Of a stretch of DNA of 64,000 bases, positions 26,836 to 37,535 are shown one piece after another. Within the stretch, counting starts at the first letter, position 1; every line of letters starts with the position of its first letter. The stretch is from assembly GCA_965153455.1 (NCBI GenBank), contig OZ234504.1, positions 5,704,001 through 5,768,000 on the forward strand, written 5' to 3'. The translations under genes and the position numbers were made by a program. The stretch is from Sphagnum compactum. Its lineage: Eukaryota; Bryophyta; Sphagnopsida; Sphagnales. Below the pieces are notes generated by a model that was given only the letters and a program-made list of their open reading frames with translations, was not told where the DNA came from and made no database searches.

Positions 26836-29834
26836 TTAAAGGAAATGAGGAACAGCAAACTGGGCTGGCATTGGAGCTGACAGTTGTGGGGAGGACTTTG
26901 TGCGTATCTGATGACCAGATTCCAAAGTGGTGCTGATGCCAGGTAACCAGGGGCCTGTTGGAACCCGTCCCAACTCATGTTGTCCTCTTGAGATTGGTCC
27001 ACAGCCCATCACATTCAACATCTTCAAACGATCCATTTCCTTTACTGCGATGGGAAAATTTAATCAGAATCTCTAGGTCAACCAACCTGCCCATTCTGGC
27101 AACAAGAATCAATTACAGATTTATAATGCTCTTCAGTCAGATGAAAACAGCTTGATGCAAGATATCCTTTTCCTTTCTGTGGGCCAACCCATCAACCTGT
27201 CAAGCACAGAATGTAGAAAGAACATTGTACAAGGGAATGTCCACTTCAATCAAAAGTCAAGTTCTGCTGCTCGTTAGAATGGAGAGACAAAGTCAAACTC
27301 AGACAGTACCTTCTTCAAGGGAGAGACCCAATGCCCGAGTCTCCAATTCAACTGCATGGCCACTTCGTGCAGCAGCTGAAAGTGATTGTAGAGCTGCCAC
27401 CCACATGGACAAACACTCAGAATTTTTGAAAGAGGATTGGTCCCCCCAAAAAGAAAGGCATCAAAAGGAGAGATTAGGTCATGTGAGAAGTCAAGTGACT
27501 TGAACTCACCTTGCAAAAGATCTTGTTCATCATCATCACACTTCTTCAAGAACGCTTGCAGGCGGATGAAACGCTCTTGGTAGCCAAGAAGCTTGTGCTC
27601 TGTCATAATCGACTCCGCCTCTACTGCTGGTAGTGTTGTTGAAGGCGTCTGTGAAAGTGCCAGCATTTTGCCCCAATCCTCTTCTGGTGATGCAAGCACA
27701 GCTGAGCAAACAAAAACCAGACACCAAACAAACAGTAAGCCATGAAAAAACCAGCTCAATCTTACAGAAAGAGAAATAAACGAATGATCAAGCCACCACA
27801 TCCCATCTTATACACTCGGGATGACAAAAGGTTAAATGAATCTGGTAACAAACATGGTTACATTGAACAAGTCTGGAAATGAAGGTTTTCAGACTTGATA
27901 TAACCCCCAGCATACATACAGTTCAAAAAAGAAGAGAAGGCAGTTCAAAAAAGCAGCAACATCCAGAAAAGATGGAAGACTAGAAGAAGCAGAATATTGG
28001 AAAACTGCTGTTGCACATGACAACGACAAGGGGTACAGGCATTGCTGGCTGCTCACAGAATTATTAACTGACCTGTGGAAGTTTTCAGACTTAACCCCAT
28101 AGAGGCAGCAGGGGGCATTGGTGAGAAATTTAGGGTTAGGAGAAGGGAGGGCTCGCTGGAGGACACCGTCTGCTTTGCAACAGGCATGGGAGAGTAAGCA
28201 GGCACAGCATGAAGCTTTGAGGATCCAGAAAGAGGTATTGATTCCCTTCCATTCTCACTCCCCCCACCAGCTTCCACAAATACCATGTTCCCCTCCTCCT
28301 CCTCCCAAGAAGCTTTCCTGCGGCCTTTTCCTCCTCCTCTGGGATGATATCCACATTCAATCATCATCATCCCAACTGAAGAAGAAGAAGAAGACTTGAC
28401 CACTGGATTGGGAGTGGAAATCCCCAAAGGAGAGCTGTACAAGCTCCCTCCTGCAATCCGCCCTGAAAATCCCTCCACAACCTGAGGAGTCCGCATACCT
28501 AATAAACTACTACTACTACTTCCAGGATCCAACTCTCGTAGCAACCCCTGCTGCTGCTGCTGCTGCACCTCCTTTCGCAGAGGAAAAGGGGTCCCAGGAT
28601 CCACTCCTCCTCCTTGTTGTTGCAACATTTGTTGTGGACTTGATGATGATGATAAGAAGCAGCAGCTCCCAGGAAGAACTGTTTTTTCCTGCACCACTAA
28701 CGATGACTGAGATGGTGGTTTCACAACTGAGGAGGAGCACACCATCTTGCTCTTTCTGTGGTCCGCATCTTCTGGTTCCCTCTGGGAATTCCTCAAAGAG
28801 CAAATGCTGTTCACATTCCGCTTTGCAGCAAACACTCCCGTCCCACCACCTCCGTTGTCCTGCTGCGTTGTGGGTGGGCAGAGACTGGCAGTAAAAGACC
28901 TCCGCTGAGACCTTTGCTGCTGCTGCTGGTGTCTCTCCTTCTCTTCTTGCTGCTGCAAGGTGGTAGTGAAGCCCACGTGAAACCTAGGTTTACAGATACC
29001 AAGGTCCTCCTGCTGCCTCATTAGAGAGTCGTCCGCAGCGATGGGCATGTGTAGAATGTTGGCTTGAACCTTGTTCTCGTTGCTGTTGCCTTGGAACTCG
29101 GAGCTCGGAACTCTCCCCACATGGGTGCTACTACAACTGTAGTCTGAGCTTCTTCGTCTTTGCGGCTCTTCTTCTTCGTCTTTGCGGACACTGGGCTGGA
29201 GTTGCTGCCGGAAGTAGTTGCGGTGGTAGTCTCCTAGTAGAGGAGCTTCTTCTTCCGTATCTTCTTCTTCTTCTTCATCCTCCTCCTCCTCCTCCATCTC
29301 GTGGTGTGTGATTCCTTCATGCTCCTCCAGGAGCAACTTCTTCCTCTTGCCGCGTTTTTTGGTGGCACCCAAATGCTCTTGCACCCATTTCTCATCACTC
29401 TCTCCAATGCTCTTCTTACCGTTACTGAGCCTGAAAGGAGCACGAACCCTATTATCAGGCACCACCACAGTTGTCGTAGTCGTCGTAACCACCCCGCTGC
29501 TGACCACCTTCTTCTCGAGACAAGAGGAAGACGGCGGCTGCAACAAGCAGAGGTTGTGGTTGTTGTTTGTTACCGCAATTGTTGTTCCTCCCTCGCAAGG
29601 AGTCTTGGGGGCAAATGAGGGAACGACGTTGTTGTTATTGTTGTTGTTGCCACTTCCACAAGAAGAAGAAGAACAAGGCGGCGTCTGCTGGTTCAGAGCT
29701 ACGAAATGGGGATCACCACATCCTCCACCACCGCCTCCTCCTCCACCCACACAAGAGTGCATCCACATCGGCCTCATCAGCCTGGGACTCTGCACCACCA
29801 CCGCTTGAACGGAGGCTGCTGATGAGTCCGCCAT
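26836..29834 (-). CDS. Plant protein of unknown function with long disordered N-terminus and conserved C-terminal helical module
   Basis: Exons on the minus strand: 29834-28073, 27701-27510, 27393-27310, 27044-26836. Every junction is GT-AG and in phase, giving 748 residues. Exon 1 (587 residues) is low-complexity: Gly, Asn, Gln and Ser runs, an acidic Glu/Asp block near residues 180-200, and basic patches (KKRGKRKK). Exons 2-4 form a compact part with YQERFIRLQAFLKKCDDDEQ, then HAVELETRALGLSLEE, then KEMDRLKMLNVMG. I remember this pattern (aromatic/Arg helix, HAVELE..SLEE, LNVLG-like) from uncharacterised plant-specific proteins of unknown biochemical role, but cannot name the family. The basic and acidic stretches hint at a nuclear location; that is inference. 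A (CT)n tract on the plus strand (30037-30081) lies in its probable 5' leader. Confidence 0.82.
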
Positions 29835-29837
29835 CAC

Positions 29838-30035
29838 TAAGCACCCGAATTCCCCCCCCCACCCCCTCTCCCTCTCTCTCTCTCTATCTCTCTCTCTTCA
29901 ATGCTCGCGCTCACAGCAAATGGGTAGATATGTCACTGACCAACTAAGATCGCTGTTTCGCCAACAAGAACTTCTTTCGTTTTCACAGCTTCTCCTTCTG
30001 TGCACCCAACTTCTGCTGCCGATGCTGCTGCTGCT

Positions 30036-30084
<49 letters not shown>

Positions 30085-30676
30085 AGCCTTCAAACTACGA
30101 CAACAATACATTTTCCTCCAACTCCACCAGAGTCCTCACCCAGAAGAGAATACAATGGTACCAAGCCCGGATCCTCCTTGACTTCCACCATACTCATCAT
30201 CCTCACGGGACCAGAAAGGAACCAACAAAACACTACACAAACCCAAAAACAAAACAAAGATCCACCCTCCCCCTCCCCCCCAAAAAAAGGCAAGCGCGCA
30301 GTCCCGTCGAAAACCAAATCAATCCCGACAACAAACCAACCAACCAACCAACCAACCAAAACACAAGACCCCGAATACTCCCAACAACACACCAAATGAA
30401 CGAAAAAGAGCCCGTCGCGGCCCGCGTCGCCCAGCAGCACCAGCAGAACAGCAACAGCGGCAACGACGGCGTTGCGAGGGAGGAGAGGAGGGAAGGAGGA
30501 GGGAGAGAGGACGGGCGTGCGTGCGAGCGAGCGAGCGCGCGCGTGCGGACAGAAACAGGGAGCGGAAAAAAAGGAGCCAAAAAGGGGAAGGAAGGAATTC
30601 CCGCGCTTTCTGTAACTCAAAACGGCCTCCAACCCAAATTTCAGTGGCCTTTTTTTCCTTTTCTTTTATTTTTTTG
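29838..30676. other. Upstream region and probable 5' leader of the unknown minus-strand gene
   Basis: Dense low-complexity sequence: C-run near 29852, (CT)n at 30037-30081, (CCAA)n at about 30334-30357 and a GA/GC-rich block at 30470-30560 with (CG/GA) repeats. Long frames on both strands here reflect repeat composition, not genes. The CpG-rich block fits a promoter/leader of the minus-strand gene. Confidence 0.5.
30037..30081. repeat. (CT)n microsatellite
   Basis: A pure CT dinucleotide run of about 45 bp, reading as GA on the transcribed minus strand about 200 bp upstream of the unknown gene's start codon. Confidence 0.95.
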
Positions 30677-30990
30677 GCGATCATCCACAGGAAGATTTAG
30701 CCAAAACATTTGCACCCCCAAAAAAAAACAAAACAAAACAATTTGTAAGAAAATTTGCCTAAATCTGCAAATTTTAGCTAAAGTTTTAGCTTTTCACACT
30801 TAGACTAAAATTTGCAAATTTTGGCTTTAAAAAAGCCTAAATGTGATTTTTTTTTTTTAAAATTTTTAAACATCCCTTCTTCTTCTATCTCTTCTTTTTG
30901 GCTAATGTAACTTGAAACCATTTTATAGAAACATCTGTCGATTTTTTCTTGATAGAATTTCTGGCTATTGAGAACCTCAAAAACCACAAC
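30677..30990. repeat. Dispersed repeat family B, copy 2
   Basis: Matches 10023-10175 in order and orientation (CACAGGAAGATTTAGCC, an ATAGAAA block, TTTCTGGCTATTGA) but is roughly twice as long because of AT-rich and (AAAAC)n insertions. Confidence 0.65.
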
Positions 30991-33900
30991 AACATTTTAG
31001 CACTTTTCAAAAAAAAAGTTAATATAGCCAATATATTCTCAATTTAAATTTATTTTTAATTGGGTGACAAAGAAAGAAAGGGAGCGTGATCATTACATTA
31101 ATTGGGGAAATCCCAACGTCTAGCCTAGCATCTCCACCCACAGTAAAATGGCCTCTAACCCTAGTTAAATACCAGGTTTGACCCCCCCAAAAAAACTTTT
31201 TTATTAATTATATACATATTATTTTTACAAATGCTGAAAAAAATTTCATATACATTTTTTTCTTAATTTTTTTTCTCCAAGAATAAATAAATAAATAAAT
31301 AAAATTTTGTGAAAGAAAGAAATTGAATCAATCCATGGAAGTGAAGACAAAGAGAAAGACACTTAACAGAAAGCAAAGCCATTCATTTCATGAATTGAAA
31401 GGGGAGGGAGGGACAATGTCATGAATTGGGTGAAGTTAAAATATGCATTAAAAAATTGAGCATTCATAACCCATGACAATTTTTTTCAGAGGAATTTTTC
31501 AGAAGAATTGGGTGATCATCACATCTCTTTTTAGGGTTTGGTTGCATAGGGAACTTGGAACCCTAGAATTGATTCCCCCTTTTTGTTTTAATTCTGAAGC
31601 ATTTTGGCACATGCAAAAAAAACAAGAAGAGCTAGCTCATAATAACTATCATGAATTTTGCTTACATACTTTGAGCATTGAAAGATGTCCAAATGATTAC
31701 AACGTTTATTCCCCGCACACATCCTCCCTTCCAAACAAAAAAAAGTCGTGACTTTCTCTCTTTCTTTCAACGTCTTTAAGTCATCATCAAATGTCTTTTC
31801 TTCCCTCTCTTGCTTGCTATCGTTGAGTTTTCATTCTCGATGTTATTAAGTGGTTTCATGGTTGTGTTGAGTTTTCATTCTTGATGTTATTAAGTGGTTT
31901 CATGGTTGTGGCAATTGCGATGCTCAAATTCACATTCTTCTAAAGTTATAATTTTCTCTTAAAGTGTGATTTAGGAAAAACTTTGGAATTATAGTCACCA
32001 CATCTACCAGCTTTTTAAGTTAGGGTATTATTGTTATCGTCGGTGGTAAAAGCATCTTATTCAATAGCTCATAATAGTCTTCATGCAAATTTTCTCTCCT
32101 CCCTTATGTCACAAACTCCCTTTGAGGGGTGGGGGGGGGGGGGGGTTTTTTAAGTGCAATTTTTGATTCCAAGCTTTTCAAAATTTCCCTCTAGCATGGT
32201 TGTTTTGCAAACAAGAACCCTAACCATTGCTTAAATCAATCTCAATTGTTGATTGATGGAGCTCCTCGATTGTTGTGACAAGGAATGCCCTTCGATCAAG
32301 CCATTACACCTTGGACCTTGAGTTCTATCTTTTGCTACCAAAATGTAATGCCCTAAAAACAAAACCTTTGTCTATACATTCACCTTCCTATTATACATTG
32401 TCTTGGTGTGTAAATCTCTTGCATATTGGACCAATATTTGTTATTATTAAGGCAAGATATTATAAGGGTGAAAAAAATTACTAACTGCAAATGGAGAGGG
32501 AGAATTTGACAAGGATGTTTTTGTAATGGGCAATAAGTTTAGAATAAAATATGAACAACTTCACCAAATATACAATGGAGGCCAATGCATAATGGTGTTA
32601 ATCAAGGATGTGACAATAACCTTCAAAGGAAATCAATTTTTGAAAACACAAAATTACAAAATCTTTACTAAGGTCATGGATGAAGGCAAATGAGCCCACC
32701 TTCTTCAATTGCACGACAAAATTTCAAATGCCTAGTTCACATTGAAAAAGGTTAACATTTTTTTATTTTCTCTCATTTTTTTCTAGGACAAATTGCTAAA
32801 AAATAAATAATTAATATGTTATTCACATTTCCAATTTTTTCTTACAATTCTTTTTTTGGGGACCATATGCAACCTGACAACCACCAAGTTGTATTAGTGG
32901 CCCCTTGGTTTCCAATACAATCTAATGGTCATGATCATTAAGTTTTAACATAATTTGATGGCCTTTTTTTCCATTTTTTTCAAGGACCATATTTAATTCA
33001 ATGGTCATTAGGTTGTATTAGTGCCCTTTCAAGTTCTAATACAACCAATGGCCTTTCTTCTTCTTTTTTCTTTTAGGAACCATATATAACCCAATAACCA
33101 TTGAAATATATTAATGTTCCCCAAGTTCTAATACAACTCAATGGCCACCAAGTTGTACTTGCACCTCCCAAGTTATAATATAACTTGATGGTTAGTGAGT
33201 TATAATATAACTTAATGACCTTTTTTTGGGAAGACTTGATGCAACCGATCAAATGGCCATCAAGTTTTAAGTTCAACCCTAGTTTTTTTCCCCAAGGGCC
33301 ATATATAGCCCATCGGCCCCTAGGTTTAAAACAATTTGGTGGCCCCCAAGTTCTAATCCAAATGTTTGAAAAAAAAACTTAAAGTTCACCAAGTTTTTTT
33401 TATTTTTGTCAAAGGTTGGGAGAAATGGTGCACATGGCAAGTTCCACCGAAAGTTTTTTACCCTTCATTTGTTCTTAATTGTTGTTTTATTTGTTTTAAG
33501 ATGTAAACATTGTTTTTTAAAGGTAAATATAGTGTTTTCCATATTGAGCTTTAATACGCCTCCATTTTGGAAAGTATGTGGAAATTGAGGTGAAGTAAAT
33601 ATCATTGTCTTTCCAATCAGTGATGTTCATTATAATGTTTGTTGTTGAAAATCAAAGTTTGAGAAATCAAGTTTTTTTCATGCCTCTATAACAATAAATG
33701 ACAAATTTTTGTTGCTAACCGTTGACGGTAAATTGTTGGAAGCAATTGTGCATATGCTAGAATCTACACTCTTAAATTTGCTTCATCCAAAACAAGTGTA
33801 GCTATTGATTTCAATATGCATTTGTGATAAATTTTAATTGTTTTCCACATCTTCCACTATGGGCTTTCAGGAAAACATCCAACAATTCACCCCAAAAAAT

Positions 33901-34570
33901 AAATGTAATTTACATGTAGAATATTCAGTTGGGACCCCTTGTTAGTTCTTGTTTATGATGATTTGCATTGCAATGTGAAACACAATACTGACTTTGATAA
34001 GCTAAAACCAATTTTTAAATAGCGAACCACTTGAACACATGACCTACTACTATTGATAATATTTATTATTTTCTTTTATTTTTTCATCAATATAAATAGT
34101 TTATATCTATTCATGAACTTTAAATACATCACAATTTTGGCATGGGTAGACCATATTATATAGTCTTTATTCCAATTTCATTTTCAAAATAAAAGAAAAT
34201 ATCTTATATGCCAACTTTAATTGTATACATGTGATAGTTTTTATATGTGAAAAATATTCAATGAAAATTATTACATGTGAATCAATTTTTTTGGTGCAAA
34301 GTTATTCTCAAATGTAAGCAATTTTCAAATGCAAGAAGCTTTACAATGGAAGAAGTTTTTTTAACACAAACAATGTTTATATAGATGGTTTGCCCAAAGT
34401 TCAATTCTCATGTAAGTATATAAACTCAAAAGGTAAGCTATAGGGCCATACATTTGGTTCTATTTTTCAAGGGGAGGGTCCAAAGAGGTGCTTTTATTGG
34501 GGAGCACTCAATATTCCAAAAAAATTGCTTGATGGGCCAAGAATATGGTTCTATAAAAAAATCAAAATAA
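30991..34570. other. Gene-poor AT-rich region
   Basis: I find no coding frame. Notable parts are a 44-bp perfect-to-near-perfect tandem duplication (31822-31909, listed separately), a long G-run at 32130-32144, and a loosely repetitive segment at 32860-33370 in which phrases such as CAAGTTCTAATACAA, GGACCATAT and GGCCACCAAGTT recur with spacing of roughly 60-90 bp. Confidence 0.5.
31822..31909. repeat. 44-bp tandem duplication
   Basis: Two copies of a 44-bp unit beginning GTTGAGTTTTCATTCT differ by one C/T. A recent replication-type duplication in non-coding DNA. Confidence 0.9.
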
Positions 34571-34910
34571 ACAAGGGGTGTGTCACACCGTAGCTTTGCC
34601 ATTTACATTAAAAAGTATCTTAAAGGCAAAAAAGAAGAATTATGAAAACTCAAATATTTCACCATGCAAAAATGTAATCTTTGAAAAATCCTCTTAAAAA
34701 AAGAAACCAAAATCCTTCGGTATATTTAATAACTCTATTATAACTAATCTCAAGTTTCAACACAAGCCAAAATATCATCTTTCAAAAATCCTCATATGTA
34801 TAAAATAGACCTATTATTATGACCTAGGGGCCAAAGTCCCTTAAGCTACTACCTATACTCTAGAATGAATCTAAACACAATATCCTTGCTTGCTTTGGTG
34901 GGCAAGGCCA
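34571..34910 (+). repeat. Repeat family C, copy 1 (direct)
   Basis: About 340 bp starting AACAAGGGGTGTGTCACACC and ending near CTTTGGTGGGCAAGGCC. It recurs at 37208-37535 in the same orientation and at 35770-36041 inverted. It begins and ends with GGCAAGGCC-like and TTTGCC-like sequence. Class unknown; no coding capacity. Confidence 0.88.
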
Positions 34911-35094
34911 ATAAATAAATAAATAAATAATGCACACACCCATGAACTAATTAATATGAATCACACTATACTATATATATATAAGACAAGATCCTCTTTT
35001 TTTATTTTATTGTTATGCTAAAGAAGAATCCAACAAACCCTTTTTGGTCTGAGTATCCCAACAAATTATTGTAGGATAATGTGCCACCAAACAC

Positions 35095-35129
35095 CAATGG
35101 GAGGAGGAGGAAGAGGAGGAGGAGGAGGA
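35095..35129. repeat. (GGA)n/(GAGGAG)n tract
   Basis: A purine trinucleotide run between the two opposed copies of repeat family C. A (TTC)n run follows at about 35470-35503. Confidence 0.85.
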
Positions 35130-35769
35130 TCACATTCTATTTTGTCTTGGGATCTTGTACATTGGGTCCATAATACATTCCTTGAATAGAATCCCATGTT
35201 ACAAGTATACAAAGTGCTCAAAACCCCCCACAAGAGATGGCCAAAATAATCCTTAAATTTCCTTAATTTGGAAATAATCATTAAGGGACCTTCAATGGTG
35301 GTTTGGTTAGCCATGTGCTAAAGCACCAACCCTAACTCAATATATTTGCTCATCAAAAACTCATTATTAATGCCCATACATGTATGATCATACTATATAC
35401 CCCATAAGACAAAATGGGTTTGACAAACAAATCAAGCAACCCTAAACCCTATTATTTAGGGTTGCATTCTTCTTTCTTCTTCTTCTTCTTCTTCTTCTTC
35501 TTGTCTTTCTCATCATGCTTCAAGTTTGATTTACCCATCAAGTTTTCTAATTTTGGGTTGTGAGCATTTTGAGGATGTTGTGCCCAAACTTTCAATTATA
35601 TTATTTAAAAGTATTATTTTGCTCCTTTAATTAATTGTAGCCTCTTCTTCTACTCACACAAGAAAAGAAATTTTTTAAGTGGAAAAGAGAATTTTCCTTT
35701 TCTTGGCTTCCTTTTGAGGAGGTATGATTTTAAAAAGCAAGTTATTTTCCTTTCTTTAGAGGGAGTATA

Positions 35770-36041
35770 TATTTCTTTAGGTCTATTTTTTTCTTATGAG
35801 GATTTTTGAAAGAAAAATATTTTGGTTTGTATTGAAAACTTGAGATTAGTTATTATAGAGTTATAATAATATCTTGAAAAAGGATTTTGGGTTTCTTTTA
35901 GAGGATTTTCTGAAATTTTATATTTTGGTATGGTGAAATGAAATTTTTTGAGTTTTCATAATTCTTCTTTTAACTTAAGATATACTTTTTTAATGTAAAT
36001 GGCAAGGCCAGGTTCAGAGTGTGTGACACACCCCTTTGTTT
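35770..36041 (-). repeat. Repeat family C, copy 2 (inverted)
   Basis: The reverse complement of this segment matches copies 1 and 3 from the end carrying GGGGTGTGTCACAC through about the CTCATAAG..AATAGACCT block. It lacks the distal 60-70 bp. With copy 1 it bounds a 1.47-kb segment (34571-36041) as long inverted repeats. Confidence 0.85.
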
Positions 36042-36104
36042 TACTACCTACCTACTAACTAACAACCCACAAGGTAGTAGGTTGTTAGTAGGTAGGTAGT
36101 AAAA
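36039..36104. repeat. Perfect-stem hairpin at the outer edge of repeat C copy 2
   Basis: TTTTACTACCTACCTACTAAC and GGTTGTTAGTAGGTAGGTAG sequences are inverse complements apart from a four-base TAAC duplication in the left arm, with a loop of about 12 bases. It starts exactly where repeat C copy 2 ends. Confidence 0.9.
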
Positions 36105-36564
36105 ACAGCCCTTACCTATGTATTGGTTACCAAGGTGAAACCTTATATAACTCCAGTTGAGGTTCATCCATAACTGAGTAATGACAAGCATCCAGTGGAT
36201 GATGGGGTATTGCCAAATTCGCACCAGGGGATTACACTTGCAAAACGGAGGCAGGAGCACGACATCTCCGGGGCGTAATGCCTTGTTGCCAGGACATTAC
36301 GCGGCATAAAATTCCAGGTGGCCCTGGGCTCTCTCCTGCCCGTCTCGGGCAGCCCAACATGCCTAAGGGTATTTCTCACAAAAAAACCGAAATGCCTAAG
36401 GTAAAAAAAAGCCCAAAGTATGCAAGGCTTTTACTGAGTTTTACTCGGTTTTTAAGAACTGCCCGTGGAGGGTTTTATTGCCATTGTAAAGGCCCTTAGT
36501 ATTTGGGGGGCTATTACAAACATAAGGACCCTTTTCACATGAGCTGGAATTTCACTACTTAAGG

Positions 36565-36786
36565 AAGGTGCATTCACACCTAATGTTAAGTCAGTGTTAG
36601 TTAAAGTGAAAATCTAGGTGGCTTCTTAGGTGGCACCCAATGTTAAATGGGTGATTGTTTAACATTAAATGAATGTTAACTTAACATAAAATCTTCATGG
36701 TAAATAGGTTTAGGTGGCTAGCTTGGTGTTAGGGGGGGGGGGGGACTTACTACTAGAATCCTTAACACCAAGTGTGAATGCACCTT
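36565..36786. mobile_element. Miniature inverted-repeat transposable element (MITE)
   Basis: The 222-bp segment begins AAGGTGCATTCACAC and ends with its exact inverse GTGTGAATGCACCTT. The terminal inverted repeats extend imperfectly to about 26 bp (three mismatches). There is no coding capacity and a G-run inside. TAA/TTA-like bases flank both ends, which would suit a Tourist/PIF-Harbinger type, but the target duplication is not clear. Confidence 0.8.
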
Positions 36787-36996
36787 TAGGCTCCAAATTA
36801 TTAACCCAATACTTCAAATATACACAAATACATAGAGACCCTGTCAAAATAACATGCATTTAGGTGGACAATTTTCACATTGAAAAATGTCAAATGCATC
36901 AAGTAAGGGGGTTTACACACAAAAGGGTTTTTGTGATTGGCCAATGACGTGTCAAATCATTGAATATGTGTTGGACATGCTCAAAAGTGGACATGC

Positions 36997-37020
36997 TAAA
37001 CCCTAAACCCTAAACCCTAG
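36997..37020. repeat. Interstitial telomere-like repeat
   Basis: Three tandem CCCTAAA units, the plant telomere motif in its C-rich orientation. Short internal runs arise at repair sites or serve as telo-boxes; here there is no adjacent gene. Confidence 0.9.
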
Positions 37021-37207
37021 AACTTGCACCATGGAGCTTGCATTTTGTTCAATTCTATAATGTCACGTTTAAACTTTGGGTAAACCTTATGAGATAAATT
37101 GTTGTGGTGTTGGGTGCATGTTATATGACCAATCAAAAAGAAAAAAGAAAAAAAATAGAGTTTGTGTCATCACCTTTTGGTTGAACGCACGATTATCTTG
37201 GTTGTTG

Positions 37208-37535
37208 CAAAGATAAACAAGGGATGTGTCGCATTGTGGCCTTGCCATTTATATTAAAATGTATCTTTAAGGCAAAAAAAGAATTATGGAAACTCAAATA
37301 TTTCACCATGCCAAAATATAGTTTTCAAAAAATCCTTTACCATAAACCAAAATCCTTCAAGATATTATAACTCTATAATAACTAATATCAAGTTTCAACA
37401 CAAGTCAAAATATCATCTTTCAAAAATCTTCATATAAAAATAAAGCTATTACCTGGGGGGCAAAATCCCTTAAGCTAGTATACTCTATAATGACTTTAAA
37501 CACAATATCCTTGCTTGCCTCAGTAGGCAAGGTCA
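37208..37535 (+). repeat. Repeat family C, copy 3 (direct)
   Basis: Colinear with copy 1 from AACAAGGGATGTGTCGCA to TAGGCAAGGTC. Shared blocks include AACTCAAATATTTCACCATG, CAAGTTTCAACACAAG and CACAATATCCTTGCTTGC. Substitutions and small indels suggest copies of moderate age. Confidence 0.88.

Noticed and set aside
29308-29808. 166-residue plus-strand frame opposite the unknown gene
   Set aside because: Antisense shadow of the low-complexity first exon, whose reverse strand splices in phase to conserved exons.
30000-30803. 267-residue plus-strand frame and overlapping minus-strand frames
   Set aside because: Composition follows (CT)n, (CCAA)n and GA/CG-rich repeats in the promoter/leader of the minus-strand gene; frames open on both strands together.
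36164-36499. Frames around a GC-richer island between repeat C copy 2 and the MITE
   Set aside because: Only 70-73 residues on both strands with no motif; probably transposon-derived sequence, but no ends were found.
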